64,000 nucleotides of DNA, from the NCBI GenBank assembly GCA_026545225.1, contig CM048848.1, positions 45,634,806 through 45,698,805 of the forward strand. Reading direction: 5' to 3'. Position numbers and translations under genes: made by a program. The notes below the pieces were generated by a model. That model was given only the letters and a program-made list of their open reading frames with translations, searched no databases and was not told the DNA's origin. Below are positions 1-12,522 of the stretch, piece after piece. This DNA comes from Cornus controversa. Lineage: Eukaryota > Streptophyta > Magnoliopsida > Cornales > Cornaceae. Numbering within the stretch: the first letter of the stretch is position 1; each line of letters starts with the position of its first letter.

Positions 1-1002
1 GGCCCTTATTTATAATCCTAGATTTGTTGGATAATGCCCAAATGATTGAGACTTGATTGGGGTATTACCTAATACCTAGCTTAAGGTTATAATTTTCTAA
101 CCGTCCTTATTTTGACTACAAGGGTCAAATCCCCTTTCTATGCCGCTATATCTCATCAATAACGTATTAAATAGTTAATACAACATTAAATGTATTCGAC
201 TATTTGACAATAGTGGTAGTTAAACATTTAAAGACCTAGACACAAAATTAATTATAATTGTAAGGGTTCTGTCACAACACGTGTTTACCATCCCTTTGGT
301 CAACCCTAATATTTGGATATATTAGGAACGTTCTGACTTCTCTCCCACCGATCCAAGATCATTCTAAGTGTCCCATGATATGAATACTAAAATATGAAAA
401 GTCTTACCTGTCCTTTCTTTCACTATTTCACTAGCAATGCCTTAAGAGTTGTTCGTCAAGATTTAAAAAACTCTATTAGGATTATGAATGACCCATTTTT
501 TTAGAACACAAGGTCTTAAATCATGCTTTAGAGTGGATTATAATTGCGTATAGTTGTTATGCGCATTTGAACATAAAAAATGTAGATTATGAGCTTTCTA
601 GCACTTTCGGTTGCCTAGGCTCTGCAGCAGCCAGCGAAAAGTGTGAGATCCAAAATATTGAAAAGTTGGGTACCTATTTCGGATAGTTGAAAGAGGGCTC
701 CAACCGACCGAAAGTATCCTTTCGACCGACAGAAGCCACTATTCAGCCGACTGAAGGGTAGTGTTAGCCGACCAAAACTGCCCTGGGATGAAATTTTGTG
801 ATTTTTGAGATACGAGTGAGTATGCATAAGTTTATGGATTAGTGTGGGCCCATTGAGGTGAATGATGATGATTATACGCGTTCATGAGTGCGTATGTAGA
901 GTTATACTTCTGTAGTATTTTGAATGGTTAATGAAGTTCAATTAAGATTTAATGGATGAAGTTCACCTTCGGTTTAGGGAAGTCGGGAATCGAGGCGTGA
1001 CA
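1..1002 (+). mobile_element. LTR end (5' part outside window) plus primer-binding site
   Basis: The block ends in gtgaca. Two bases later comes ttggtatcaaaa (about 1004-1015), which resembles the initiator-Met tRNA primer-binding site of plant LTR retrotransposons. It contains repeated short accgaccgaa-like motifs at 690-790. No gag or pol reading frame follows; after about 130 bp the sequence switches to another element. I infer a truncated retrotransposon remnant. The LTR start lies outside the window, so family assignment is not possible from what is visible. Confidence 0.5.
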
Positions 1003-1136
1003 ACTTGGTATCAAAATACGATATCAAGATACGATCGATGTTGGGATAGTTCACGTGATTGAGTAAACGAGTTCACACTCAGAATTCGGGGTCGGACCGA
1101 GGGAGTCTTGATGCACGAGTTTCGGGGCATGACAAG

Positions 1137-1707
1137 AACCCCTCACTGACAGCAATTGTCATCGCCAGAACCTGCAATCACTACTTTATCACCAAAATCA
1201 AACAACCATTGTCCACTGCGAGCACCATGTTCGTCGAGCATCGCCATTTGAAACTTCACCTGAAACCTACCATCAATGTCCACCACCGATGCTACTGCCC
1301 ATAGCATTTCCACCAAAGTTTCGCCGACCGAAGCTCCACTACTAAGCACCACGTCCAAGTTATTGTCGGCGTTCAAGTCATCTTCATAGTCCATAGTACC
1401 ATCTCTGAGATCCATGACCATCTCCAACGTGACTGCCAAAATCAACCCAGTCGCAAACCACCGTACACAACCACATTGTCTCCGCACACCCAACTAACAA
1501 AAACCCCCAAACATCCGATTAAGACCACACTAAAAAATAAAAAATTATAAAACACATGTCCAAACAATTCCAGAGGGTATTTTAGTCATTTTGACTTATT
1601 AAGAAACATCTGTCAGCTCCGTAACCCCCCTCTGCTAGTTGGAAGGGATTTTTGCAAAACAAATACATAAGGGGGGTTATTTGCAAAAGCAGGATAGTTG
1701 AGGGGTT
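1137..1707. mobile_element. Small fold-back element with short terminal inverted repeats
   Basis: It begins aacccctca and ends tgaggggtt, a 9-bp inverted repeat. The right side carries a run like the ends of plant MULE-type fold-backs (ggggggttatttgcaaaag). The interior is GC-richer than its surroundings and has a 116-codon minus-strand open frame (1143-1493) with no domain I recognise. A captured gene fragment is possible but not shown. No clear target duplication is seen. Confidence 0.35.
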
Positions 1708-1739
1708 TTTTTTTTAAATTTGCCAAAAAAAGAAAGAGT

Positions 1740-3010
1740 AATGGTAACAAGTAATTAATACATGTCACTTCACTTTGTTGTTATTACCTTCATAATAATC
1801 TCTCTCTCTCAATGAAGGAATTAACCCAATACAATATCAACACCATCTGGATCGGGTTGCAAATAATCGAACTGTTCATCAACAATTTAAACTCGATTCG
1901 CGTTCGTTTATTTGTCAATTATTAAATTTACATATTTATTTGTGTTATGGAAATCTATATAGATCATAGTGGGAGTGGTTGTCCCATTGAATTTTTTATA
2001 TTTGTATTATATCCTTATAAATTATGTAAAATTTTGAAAATGCCCCTACTAAAATTATGAAAAAAATTTAATACATAAATGTGTTCCTCTATTTTTGGAT
2101 ATGACCTAATTTACTCTCTCATTTTTTTATTTTCTTTTTATGTACATAGATTTAAAAATTTAGAAATTGTCCCTTTCAATTTTTTTATAGTGGATTTTGT
2201 ATATATAGAATTTTATAAAATTCTAAAATCGTCTAATACTTTTAATTTTTATTCTCAAATTTAATCTCTTTTTCTGTCAGATCGTTGGACACTTCATATC
2301 TCTATTTTTAATCTTTGGTTTCCTATGTCACACCACTCTTTTTCAACTATTTTTTCTTTAATGAAAGAGGACAATCTCTAAGAAGGTAGGAGAAAAAACC
2401 TAAATAAAAAAAAATTGTCTACTTCTCTTTAGACTCTTTTATTATATATGATACATGAAATCATGAATATGCACCCGTTATAAAAATGTGAAGACCTATA
2501 TTATAAAGTGCACAATTTTTTATTTATTTGATTTAATATATTATAAAATAATTTTTAATTTGAAGAACCTAACTGAAAATAGTTCAAGTTTCAAATACAA
2601 AAACAAGTTTCATTTATTAACTTTTAAATTATTGCAAGCAATGAATTTTTAGGTTTGTTGAGTCTTAACTAATTTGACTTATTAGAAAATTTAAGAGCGA
2701 ATGAGATATATACCAGAATACAAGCATACATTAGAATTTGTTTTATTTTTCATAACTGTGTTACTTAAATATACATAGCTTCTCTTCAATTTTGTATGAA
2801 AGAATTACTTCTTATAAAAAATCATCGAAACCAATTGTAAATGTCAAAAAAAATTATTATAAATTAAAAAATATATTTTTTATATTTATTATTTTGTTTT
2901 GAAAAAAAAAAAGATTCTTTAATTTCTTTTCACTATTAGTCTTGGATGACGCCCTCTCAACAAGATTCCTAACTCCATCACTATGTGTGTTTAGTGTGAA
3001 CTAACTTTTA
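1740..3010. other. AT-rich intergenic sequence, no feature recognised
   Basis: Very AT-rich with many short poly-A and poly-T runs. I see no coding frame with codon structure, no RNA gene and no clear repeat borders. Confidence 0.5.
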
Positions 3011-4366
3011 TGTTGCGTTTGGCACGTAGGAATGGAATGGAATTCTCATTCCAACTATTCCTTTGTTTGGTATGAATTTTAAGGTGTCATTACTTTGGAA
3101 TGAAAATCAATTTCATAGTTAAACCCTAGGAAGTATGGATACTCCGAAAAAGGCCCCGTAGCTATATCGGAAATGTATCTGATACGGATACGCTTTTGAT
3201 ATGGCCGGATACGTGTCTGATACTTTCGAGAAGTATCTAATTTTTTAAATATCAGATACTGCTGGGATATAACTGGAATACACCAGGATACATTTAGGAT
3301 ACGACCAGGATACGTTTTTGACAAATTTGTAATTTTTTGTCTTAAAAGGTGGGTCAAATTGTAATATTAAAAAGTTTATAGGTTAAAAGATGAGGGTCAG
3401 ATTGTAATAAAAAAAGATTTTAGAAGTCCCAAACAATAAATTAATAGACTAAATGGATAAATGTTTATGTTGTAAATTAAAAAATAAGTAGCAATGCTTA
3501 TTGTCTAAATGATAGAACAAATGAACTTATATTTTGCATAAATTATTTAAATTCAATTATTGTATTGTTGAATAATAAAATTTAATTTTTTATGTATAAT
3601 ATTATATATACATATGTGTGTGTGTGTGTGTGTATTTTTTGACGTATCATTACAGTCTCTATGTCCTATTTTTTTGATACTTGCCGTATCGCTTTGTCCG
3701 TATCATATCGTACATGTGTCTGTGTCTGTGTTTTTTAGGTTAAACCTATGGAATGAGTATTCCATTCCTAGTAAAATTAAATATATATATATTATAAAAA
3801 AAACCCTCCACCTCCACCACTACCACCACCACACTAGCTCTACCACCACCACCCCCACCACTTCCACATCGCCACCTTTTTACTCCACCAAACCACTGCC
3901 TCCATATTGCCACATACCTCCACCTCCACCACCACCACCACCACTATCGTGGTCGCCGTATCGCATCGCCACCACCTCCACTGCCACCCCCACCTCCACC
4001 TCCACCACACCATTGCCACCACCTCCACATCGCCACATTCCTCCACTACCTCCACATCACCACCTTCCTCCACCACCATACCACCACCTCCACTGTCACC
4101 CCTACCATACCACTCCACATCGCCACCTTCCTCCACTGCCACCACCCACACATCGCCACCTTCCTCCACCACCACACCGTTGCCACCACCTTCACATCGT
4201 CACATTCCTCCACCACCACACATTTATTAGTTTAATTTATTTGTTATTAGGAGAGATATTTTAGAGAATTTAATTTAAAATTTATCTGAATTCTATCTCA
4301 TTTCATATTTGTAACCAAATAGAATGAGAATAACTATTTCACTCCATTTTCGCCAACCAAACACAG
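3011..4366. mobile_element. Compound hAT-like MITE
   Basis: The left edge tgcgtttggcacg and the right edge gccaaccaaacaca are inverted relatives of the GTTTGG-type ends common in plant hAT MITEs. Inside each end are matching motifs (ggaatggaattctcattcc; gaatgagaataactatttc). The middle is interrupted by a second block rich in gatacggata/gtatccg motifs (about 3125-3740) and by a long CCACCT repeat. The borders are inferred from the inverted ends; no target duplication was confirmed. Confidence 0.45.
3806..4215. repeat. Degenerate (CCACCT/CCACCA)n simple repeat, about 0.4 kb
   Basis: Nearly all pyrimidine-rich CCA, CCT and CAT triplets on the + strand. It produces long low-complexity Pro/His/Thr frames on + and Val/Glu/Gly frames on -, which I do not consider genes. 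A (TG)n run sits upstream at about 3614-3633. Confidence 0.85.
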
Positions 4367-4382
4367 AATCAGCGTTTATAAA

Positions 4383-4735
4383 GTTGACTTGCATTAGCGT
4401 TTAGAAAGTTGACTTGTAGAAGATTAAATCACATATGTATAAAGAGTATAACTTGAAGCAATACATGAAAAATACATTTAAACATATTAATCAAATTTTC
4501 CATTTAAGAACATTAAATTCCTCCTTATTCTTTCCACGCCATTCAAACGACTGATACATTGAATCCGACCACATGCATTGATTAAACTTCTGAACCAAAA
4601 GTCCTGCAAGATCCAACCAAACCAATATCTGATCATTAATTAATCTTCTGAACCAAAAGTCGTGGAAGATCCAACCAAATCAATATATGATCTTTAGTCA
4701 TTTACAATATTTGGTCATATGCGGTGCTTTTACTT
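4383..4735. other. Short intergenic stretch with a small duplication
   Basis: The phrase cttctgaaccaaaagtc followed by gatccaaccaaa occurs twice (about 4588 and 4648), and gttgacttg recurs at about 4383 and 4408. No gene is seen. Confidence 0.4.
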
Positions 4736-4738
4736 TGG

Positions 4739-6048
4739 AGGTGATATTTACACTCCATCCATATCTTCTGTTACTTTATTTTCGTTCTTTTTTAAAGTAA
4801 AATTATAAAAGTGTTTCTATATTATACAATCTTAATTGATCTTTTAAATCATGACTCAATTCAAATTATATTTTATCTTTCTTAAAAAAAAAATTTCTTT
4901 AACTGCATCTTTATTATCACAAGTAATTTGTGATTGATTTTGCTTTTGCTTTAGGTTTAAAATAAAACAATCCATATATTGTCAGCCAGATATTATAGTT
5001 TAGACATTTTTCAATTGAAACTTGTTGTTCGTGTTTCTATTCTATATAACTGAAGAATCCAAAATTTGAAATATTGTCTTTTTACTCATTGAACGTGTAA
5101 TTTATTTTTCATATCTTATTTATAAAATAACATAAATTAAAAATTAGAAACATACCATCAATTTGTGAACAAACAAAACAAAAAGGAAGGGAGAAAAATA
5201 AAAGGCAAAGGAAAAAAAACATCACATTAATTTTTTTTTTTGAAATTTTAATGCAAAGGCTCTTTAGTTAAATTAAGACAACTATAATTGGAAAAAGGAT
5301 TCATAGAGTCATGTTTTTCTCTGTTCATCTTTTAATTTCTAAAAGTTTCCTATTAAAATAAAAAAAGCTTTCCTTAGTTTCCTTAAAGAACTATATATCG
5401 TAATTTTTATTTAAGTAAAATTAAACTTTCTTTTGATTTTAAATACAATTAATTTTTTTTCAAATATGTTTTATTCATTGATATAATGTTTGTTTCCAAC
5501 TCAAATACTTTTTTAATATTTCTCTTGGTAATCTATTATTAACAACTTCTTCCCAACTTATCGATACTCTCTAAATCATTATATTAAATCCTAAAATTTT
5601 ATACTTCTAAAATAAATACTGATAAATTGATTCATCAAGAATAAATAATATTTTTAAAATCAACTCAAACAATATAGTCTAAAAAATAAAGTAGAACAAA
5701 AAAAGTCACATTACTATGAAAATTAGGGTTGAATGATTCATAGATTTATGAAATTTCTTCAATAGTGCTTGTCTTAATAATTTCAATGACTTCCTCTAAC
5801 TCAGACATTGAGGGGAGAGGGAACGTGAGAGAAAACAAGTATTTTCACGCCAAAAAGAAAAGGGAACGTGAGAGAAAAGTTGCAATTTGGAACAAAGAAT
5901 TCTAACCTTATCAAATAAGAGCAATTAGGGTATTAAAAATATAAGAATCAAATATTGTATAGTAGAGAGACACCTTTGTAATTTTATTTTAAAAAAAGAT
6001 AAGAATGGAGTGCCAGAAGATATTGGTGGAGTGCCAATATCAGTTTCC
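4739..6048. mobile_element. Fold-back element, family shared with the right window end
   Basis: The left arm contains gatatttacactccatcc. The right arm read backwards contains gatattggcactccaccaa, followed by the same order of submotifs (atatcttctg, a poly-A tract, attatacaat-like). The outer 200 bp of the right arm closely resembles the sequence starting at 63,758. The interior is AT-rich with no transposase frame, so this is probably a non-autonomous DNA element. Confidence 0.5.
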
Positions 6049-6099
6049 TTTTACTTTTTTCATTTAACGACTTCTTTTGAGTTTGACCTTTTCCCATGT

Positions 6100-6560
6100 G
6101 ACATTATAATGATACATGTAATATATATATATATAGTTTAATAGTAGATTTTTTTTCTTGGCAAAACAAACATTTATTAAAGGCAGGGTGGCTCAATATA
6201 ATTTGAGGTCTTAGGTAAAAAATATAAAAGTGACTTTTTAATATATAATATATTAAATCAAATTTTAGTTAATAATATTTATTTAAAAATCATTCTTATT
6301 GAAATCATTATATCTAATTGGACCATTTTCTACTAATATTTCTTTTAATTTTTTATTAATATTTTTTCATTGTCTAGAAGCATAGATATTTGTGGGAATA
6401 AAATATAATTCTTGATTAAGATCATTCATTTTTTTTACTTGGTTCAGTACTTTCTTTCAAATTACTTTTTTTTAATGTTCTTAGTAAAGAATTTTTTTAT
6501 CACACATTTTATTATCATTATGAATCTAAATCACTAATAAAATTATTATTTTTCATTATT
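6100..6560. other. AT-rich intergenic sequence
   Basis: No gene or clear element border is seen. A short (TA)n run lies at about 6122-6136. Confidence 0.4.
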
Positions 6561-6564
6561 GTAT

Positions 6565-7990
6565 AATTGATAAGCGATGAATGTTGTGCATTCACATGCC
6601 TTTACATATGTATTCTAATCCTATAGTTGCACATATTATATAATTTTTATACTGTTTTCTTGTTTTTGGTTAATTTCAGATTCTATCCTTAAAAGCAGCA
6701 AAATCTGATGCTACTAACAATTCAAGAATGCATTATGTATTCAAACATCACTTGGTTGAATGCCTACAGCATGATGATTGGCAAATTAGGGGAAGTCGAG
6801 TACCAATGGCTTGATCCGAGTAGAAGAAGAGGGCCTTGCATGCTAACATGATCAAAGCATTATGATACATCATAATGGATACTACGATCCATCATAATAT
6901 TGATTACGATAGATCGTAATCTTTGCCAGTAGATATTTCCAGCCCACTTGGCCACTTATCTACAAATTTTCTCCAACAAGCTTTGCACGTGATTTTTAGG
7001 ATATTTTGAGTTCAAAGTCTAATATTCATGTATTATTAGTTTCCTAAGATAGATATAGAGACATAGAGCAATATAGATAGATATATAATTTTCTAGAGAG
7101 AGAACGAGAAGTCTAGAATGGGAAAGCTTCAAAGAATATTGTGACAAGGCCTCGAAGATCAAAGAAAACTGGAATTCACTCTGTCTATGGAGCTCTTCCA
7201 CCTCACCATGATCAACGAATTCCTTCTCTAGGGTTTTGACAAAGCCCTAGCTATGTAATATATGTTTCAATTGTGATAAATTAGGGATTTGTTTGTATTT
7301 ATGTAACATTACGTACATTGCCTTGAGCCTTGTTTTTAATACAAGTTTACAAATCATTTATATTTATTTGATTCAAGTTATTCCTCTTATCTTAGAACTT
7401 GATTTGCTTCAAATGATTTCTCAATACTTACATTTTTAAAAAAAGTATAAATGATGGATTTATAATTGTTTTCATTTGAACATGTCAATTCTAATATTTG
7501 GTAGTCCATGATTAGAGAAGATGATTTAGGTACACTTAGGTAATTAGGTAAGTAACATAATGTAAGTAGGTAAATGAATTGTGCTAATCGAAGATGGACT
7601 ATGCTTAGTTAGGGTTTATGTACTTTCTTGGCGACGTCGTTGTAGTCCACAAGCCAAACGAGTCCTTTCTACATTGATGTATACATTCCCCTATTTATTT
7701 GTCATTGGACATGTTTATAAGGCTAGTGGTGAAGTCTAAGCCCTAGTTTTTTCTCCTTACCTCAAACGTATTAATTTTATCGTCGTTCTCACATTTCACA
7801 TAGTTGTAATCACACAAACAACCTTGTTTGTGAGTTGAATTGGAATCAATCTCGAATTATAACAATTAACCTATATAATCTTTGTGGGATCGACACCCTC
7901 TACATAGAGCCCTATCCTTCAAGGATTTGTTCTATTGTGAGTGAAAATACATCTTAATTGTCAAAACAAAAGAGCACATCTATAATCTTC
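6565..7990 (+). mobile_element. Decayed LTR-like remnant
   Basis: It opens with gataagcgatgaatgttgtg, a phrase that recurs in similar form at 52,229 (gataaacagtgaatgttgtg), and later carries gtgggatcgacacc, a phrase I associate with plant Ty3/gypsy-type LTRs. No gag-pol coding frame is present. Borders and family are uncertain. Confidence 0.3.
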
Positions 7991-8254
7991 TAATTTTTTT
8001 ATTTTTCTTGTTTGATTACTAATTGTATAAAAAAAAATTTGTAATGAGAGAATAAGAAAAAAATGTGAGGAATAAGAAAAAAGAAGATAAAAATTAATAG
8101 GAGAAAATGGAAAGTTTTATAATTTCAATTTTTCACTTTTATTGGTTAAGTATATATTCAACCATTCATAAAAAAATGTGCAATGGGGAGAGAGAGATAG
8201 CAAAAAAAGAGGGAGATGGTGAGATAAGAATAGAAATTATGAGTTTTAAAATGT

Positions 8255-8565
8255 ATTAAATTATTTAGGCTCACTATTAAATATTGGCCGCCTAACAATA
8301 TAAGGAAACTTGGATAGCGGGTGGCTCAAATGGATAGAGCACTTCATCCCTAAGTGGGAGAGCCCATGTTCAACTCGTCACCCCAACTAAACTAATAACA
8401 CTAACATTCTTGCCATGAAAAAAAATACAATATAAGGAAATAAAATTTTTAGGAAGTCTAATGATATTAGAATAAAACTATTTGGGCTCACTATTAAATC
8501 TATACTATTGGTTGAGGGGGCCTAACAATATAAGGAAATAAATTTTTTAGAAAGTCTAATAATTT
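8255..8565. repeat. Local duplication around a SINE insertion site
   Basis: A segment with ggctcactattaaat and cctaacaatataaggaaa occurs at about 8269-8308 and again at about 8487-8539. The first copy was the SINE target. Confidence 0.6.
8309..8426 (+). mobile_element. tRNA-derived SINE (118 bp) with target duplication
   Basis: Perfect 14-bp direct repeats, acaatataaggaaa, flank the body at 8295-8308 and 8427-8440. The 5' part reads like a tRNA: gtggctcaaatggatagagc resembles a Pol III box A and dihydrouridine arm, and tgttcaactcg about 35 bases on resembles box B. The 3' end is an A-rich tail after tgccatg. This fits a short plant SINE. It is not a functional tRNA gene, because no closing acceptor stem is visible. 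Confidence 0.75.
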
Positions 8566-8956
8566 TAGAAAATAAAATTTTTAGTAATTCTTATCAAAAA
8601 AAAAATTGGGGGCCTTCTATTGGCTGGGAACTTAGGCGACCGCCTAAGTCGCTAAGGGCTCCAGTCGGCCTTGTTAAAGGGTGAATTGTTATGACACCCC
8701 CTTAGGTTTACATTTTTTGCTCACGGGTAGAACTTAATTCAAAAAGGTCATCAACCTCTCTTGAAATTTGGTTGGCTTTGCCTTGACACCCCTTGTTGTT
8801 GGTTAACTGTTAGTAACGTTAGAAGTCAACTAAATTTAAATTTTAAAATGCCAAAGTTACCATTCCTTTATGAAAGTACACTTTTAGCCTTAGTCTACTT
8901 CTCTCTTTAACCTCCTCATACTTTCTCTCTGTTTACTTTCTCTCTCACTTCTGACA

Positions 8957-9046
8957 GCTAGGGCTGTAAACGATCCGAGCCGAACTGAGTAATGGTATGT
9001 TGAGCTTGGCTCGGTTTTGTAACAGGGTGCTCGAGCTCAAGTCTAG

Positions 9047-9085
<39 letters not shown>

Positions 9086-10458
9086 GTTGAGCTGCAACCC
9101 ATCTTGATCTTCAATTTGATTTCTGATTTCCACAAATTTTTGTAATCAAAAGGCATTGGCAGATCGACAGACCTACCATTGACACGATGCGATGTGAGAG
9201 AAACGAAAGAGTGAGGATGACTAAATTTGAGATAATATAGAGAGAAAACTAACTTATGTCATCAAACATTACAGTCATCGGAAATGGTTCTCCGATCACC
9301 GTAGGAGGTCTGATAACATGGTTACAGGGTTATGGAGTGTTGCTATTAGGTTTGGGATATGGAGTTTTGTGACTAGGTTTAGGAAGTAAAGGATGAAGTG
9401 TCAGGTTTATTGTTAAGAAACAAGCCTTCAATAACGTACCACCAAATATTACGATGTGATGATAAGTAAATAAGCACGAAAAAAATTACAAGAATAGACC
9501 AAGAATTATACATGGTTCGACTAAACAAGCCTACATTCACGGAGAGCCCAATTTCATTATAGAGATTGAACAGTACAAGTTAAAGAATTATTTCAAGAGT
9601 ACACTCAACTCTCAACCCTTAACCCTTATACACCCAATCTCACTCAAAAGAAAATCACAAATTCAAAACAAGAATTCTCTCTCTAAGTGTCCTCTAAAAA
9701 ATAATAAGAGTATTACTTATATGTAAGAGTTGTCATCTCAAAACAATGAGAGTGACCTCTTAAATACAGTGAGAGTATTGCTTTTTTCTTCTCACCAGTT
9801 TCAACTTATAACATAGATAACTATTTACAGAGCCCAAAACCCAATTCCTTAGTGGACAAGGATTACAATTCCTTAGAACTGAAAACTTGCCTAACAAGAC
9901 CTTTTCTTCCTTAAGACCAAGACTTATCTACTAAGAAATTATTTAATAAGATACAACTCTATAATGAAAATCTAATCACAATAAGAATTTGAGCCAACCT
10001 AACATTTACATATTTAATATATACTCTGGGTTTGAGGCTATTGGATTGATTGGACTTACTGTTTTATTTGGTTTGGATTGTGATTAATGCTTCATTTGGG
10101 TTTTCAAAAAGAAAGAAACTATTTGGGTTGGGTTTGGGCTTAATAAATAAAGATAAAATATTTAAATTTCTAATGGGCTAGAACTTAAATACATTTTAGA
10201 TTTTATATAGTTATATAAATATATATGTATATATATTCACGAGCACAAAATGAGCACTTAAACGAACTTGTTCATCAACACGTTCATGAGCAAACGAGCT
10301 AAGCACATATATGATTGAGATTGACTTGTTTATTAAACGAGCCTAATAATTATGTTTGGGCTCGATTCATCTAGTAAATAAATGAATAGAAGTCGAGCCC
10401 TTAGCGAGCCGAGCCTGAGTAGTTCGTGGACGGCTCGACTTGTTTGTAACCCTACCAA
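8957..10458. mobile_element. Nested hAT-like MITE with gctcg-rich arms
   Basis: It starts tagggctgtaaacgatccgagc and ends cggctcgacttgtttgtaaccct, inverted ends with gagctcg repeats in both arms. Such taggg-gtgtaaac ends occur in plant hAT MITEs. It is itself interrupted at about 9430-10010 by LTR-like sequence containing atacatggttcgac. Confidence 0.45.
9049..9081. repeat. (TA)n microsatellite
   Basis: Uninterrupted TA dinucleotides inside the nested MITE. Confidence 0.9.
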
Positions 10459-10929
10459 CAATGATGAGTGCCCAACAACAACAACACCACCACTCACTCA
10501 CCACTGACGGTGATGGGATCTTGAGCAAAATGGGTTGGGTTGGGTTGATGTATTAAAAACTTAATTAATTATAATGAATCCAAATCATTCAATCAAACCC
10601 ATATTGTTTTTAATGGTGAAACCATCAATTTGGGTCATTTGGGGGATCGAACTTCAATCACATATTTTCTGAAACAATCAATTTGGGTCATTTGGGGTGA
10701 TCAAACAGAAGCTTACCACAATGATTGGGTGATTTGGATTTCCAATTGGGGATGATGGAAACTCAATTAATTTATATTGAGTTTGGAAACTTGAACATAA
10801 ACAATCAAATTGGATCATGTGGAGTTTCCAATCGGGGATGATGGTGGTGAGGATGGTCATCGTTTGGGCTATCCTAAGAGAACCCATATTGTTCCGTGTC
10901 TTTCTCTCTAATAATTGGTATTGAATTTG

Positions 10930-10930
<1 letters not shown>

Positions 10931-10971
<41 letters not shown>
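10931..10971. repeat. (TA)n microsatellite
   Basis: About 20 TA units in an AT-rich block of the fold-back element. Confidence 0.9.
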
Positions 10972-10973
<2 letters not shown>

Positions 10974-11439
10974 AGTGAAACCCTAGAGAATAGGGATCGA
11001 TTCGATTTCTTTTGGGACATAGAATATTGAGAAGAAGTAATGCAAATCGTCAGGCTTAACCATGATCTCATCCATCGTCAAAGGCTATTGGATCTCATCA
11101 GCGATGTGGGCGATGATGTTATTCGCCTTGTCGATGATCGTCTATACAAGCATACAAATATCTATACATATATATACACACAATAATATATGTATATATC
11201 CTGTATTGTCATGCATCTTTTAGATAAAGGGATTTTAAATAAAGGAAGAGGTATAATGGTAAAAACATGTAAACTGTTAAAAAGTAAATGACTATTAACT
11301 CAGATAGGGAGTGTCAAAGCAAATTTTCAATAAGTTTAATCTGTGAGCAATAAACAAAAATCTGAGAGGGTGTCAAAACATTTCACCCTTTATTAAATCA
11401 AACCACGGGTACATCAAGGACAATCATATCCTGAATCCA

Positions 11440-11700
11440 TATAGAAGCACGATCACCAAACTTAAACTCTAAATCATTTCGCAATGATTACCTTGCCATA
11501 CCATGGGCAACTCTATTACATGTTCTTTGCTCCCATCTAAATTTAAAATTTTCACGTCGAAGAAGTTTATGCACATCTTGAAGAACCACATCCACGGTAC
11601 TATTACATGTTCTCCACTTCCATCTAAATCTAAAATCTCCATGCCAAAGAAGTTTAGCTCTATTATTGTAGTCGTTGATTTTCATCATTAATGAAACATG
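11440..11700 (-). mobile_element. LINE RNase H-like fragment with internal duplication
   Basis: The minus strand encodes FKFRWEQRTCNRVAHGMAR, which resembles the end of the RNase H domain in plant L1 LINEs (the CNRVAH motif). A second partial copy (FRFRWKWRTCN) follows, showing a direct duplication of about 90 bp. It is short and broken. Confidence 0.5.
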
Positions 11701-12480
11701 GATCATGATTTATTTATTTTTTTATACTAGAGCTTGGGTGAGGATAGAATGGAGAAATCAGAAGCATGTCTTTACATTTTCTTTAACAAGGATTTTATGC
11801 AGAGCTGCAACACAGCTATATCATAGTTCAACACAGTTATACCATAATACAACATATTACATCACAAAATAAAACTCATATAACAACTTTAAAAGAACTA
11901 TGCAACACATTTATATAAAAAAATACACACATCATATTACATTGCTTTGTAACGTTAAAACATTATTAAATCGAGAATTTAACTCATTTACGTATGATAC
12001 GAGACTTAAATCTTACGAAATCCAAAGATGATAAGTGAACAAGATAATTCCTTGCGCCATACAAGTTCCTTGCGAGAAAAGAACACTTATTGAATCTTGT
12101 AAGAAAAACCTTTATAGAATATATAAAATTATTGCATTAGACAAAAAAATCAAAATGACAAAAAAAAAGAAAAAAAGAAAAAAAAAAAAAACGTCACAAC
12201 TTAACAATCAAAAGACGGAACCTACCACAGTGAGAGTGTGGGTGAAAAAATGGTTATGATATCGAAATTTATTAAAAAAAAAACTCCAGTAAATATAGGG
12301 CCAAGTCTTTTGTATAACGAGTTCAGATCGAGTCTCCCTTCCCATGCTTTCAAAATTTTCCCTGACAAAAACCATCCAATGTTTTTCAGTTCCGTACAAA
12401 AAATAGTCACGGTACAAGAAAAGAAGCGACAGAAAACTCAGCGCTCTCCAGAAGAGTCTCTATTATATTTTTTTTGAACT
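11700..12480. other. Upstream region of LHP1
   Basis: AT-rich sequence with a poly-A/G patch at about 12,160-12,192. A GA-rich leader (gagagagaaagtagagagag) sits immediately before the LHP1 start. No separate gene is seen. Confidence 0.45.
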
Positions 12481-12522
12481 TGAAAGAGTCTCCATTATAG
12501 AGAGAGAAAGTAGAGAGAGAGA

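Larger units (their letters stand above)
8674..11392. mobile_element. Large fold-back element with nested insertions
   Basis: The left end aaagggtgaattgttatgac and the right end tgtcaaaacatttcaccctt are inverted copies. Similarity continues inward (ttttttgctcac near 8720; gtgagcaataaac near 11342). The middle is occupied by a second inverted-end element (8957-10458), LTR-like sequence and (TA)n runs. The interior has no transposase. A 2-bp TA duplication is possible but not distinctive. Confidence 0.5.

Noticed and set aside
1143..1493. 116-codon minus-strand open frame
   Set aside because: Lies wholly inside a small fold-back element, with no recognised motif and no intron or promoter; kept only as possible captured sequence.
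3806..4215. CRISPR-like regular repeat
   Set aside because: Plant nuclear DNA and a simple triplet/hexamer repeat without spacers; no other array in the window has CRISPR structure.
3614..4264. Long open frames rich in Pro/His (+) or Val/Glu/Gly (-)
   Set aside because: They come from the CCACCT simple repeat and begin in a TG repeat; no domain or codon pattern.
8313..8390. A functional tRNA gene
   Set aside because: Box A and B-like motifs but no matching acceptor stem; flanked by a target duplication, so a SINE.
12208..12477. Overlapping frames on both strands just before LHP1
   Set aside because: Shadow frames in the LHP1 upstream region, no family resemblance.
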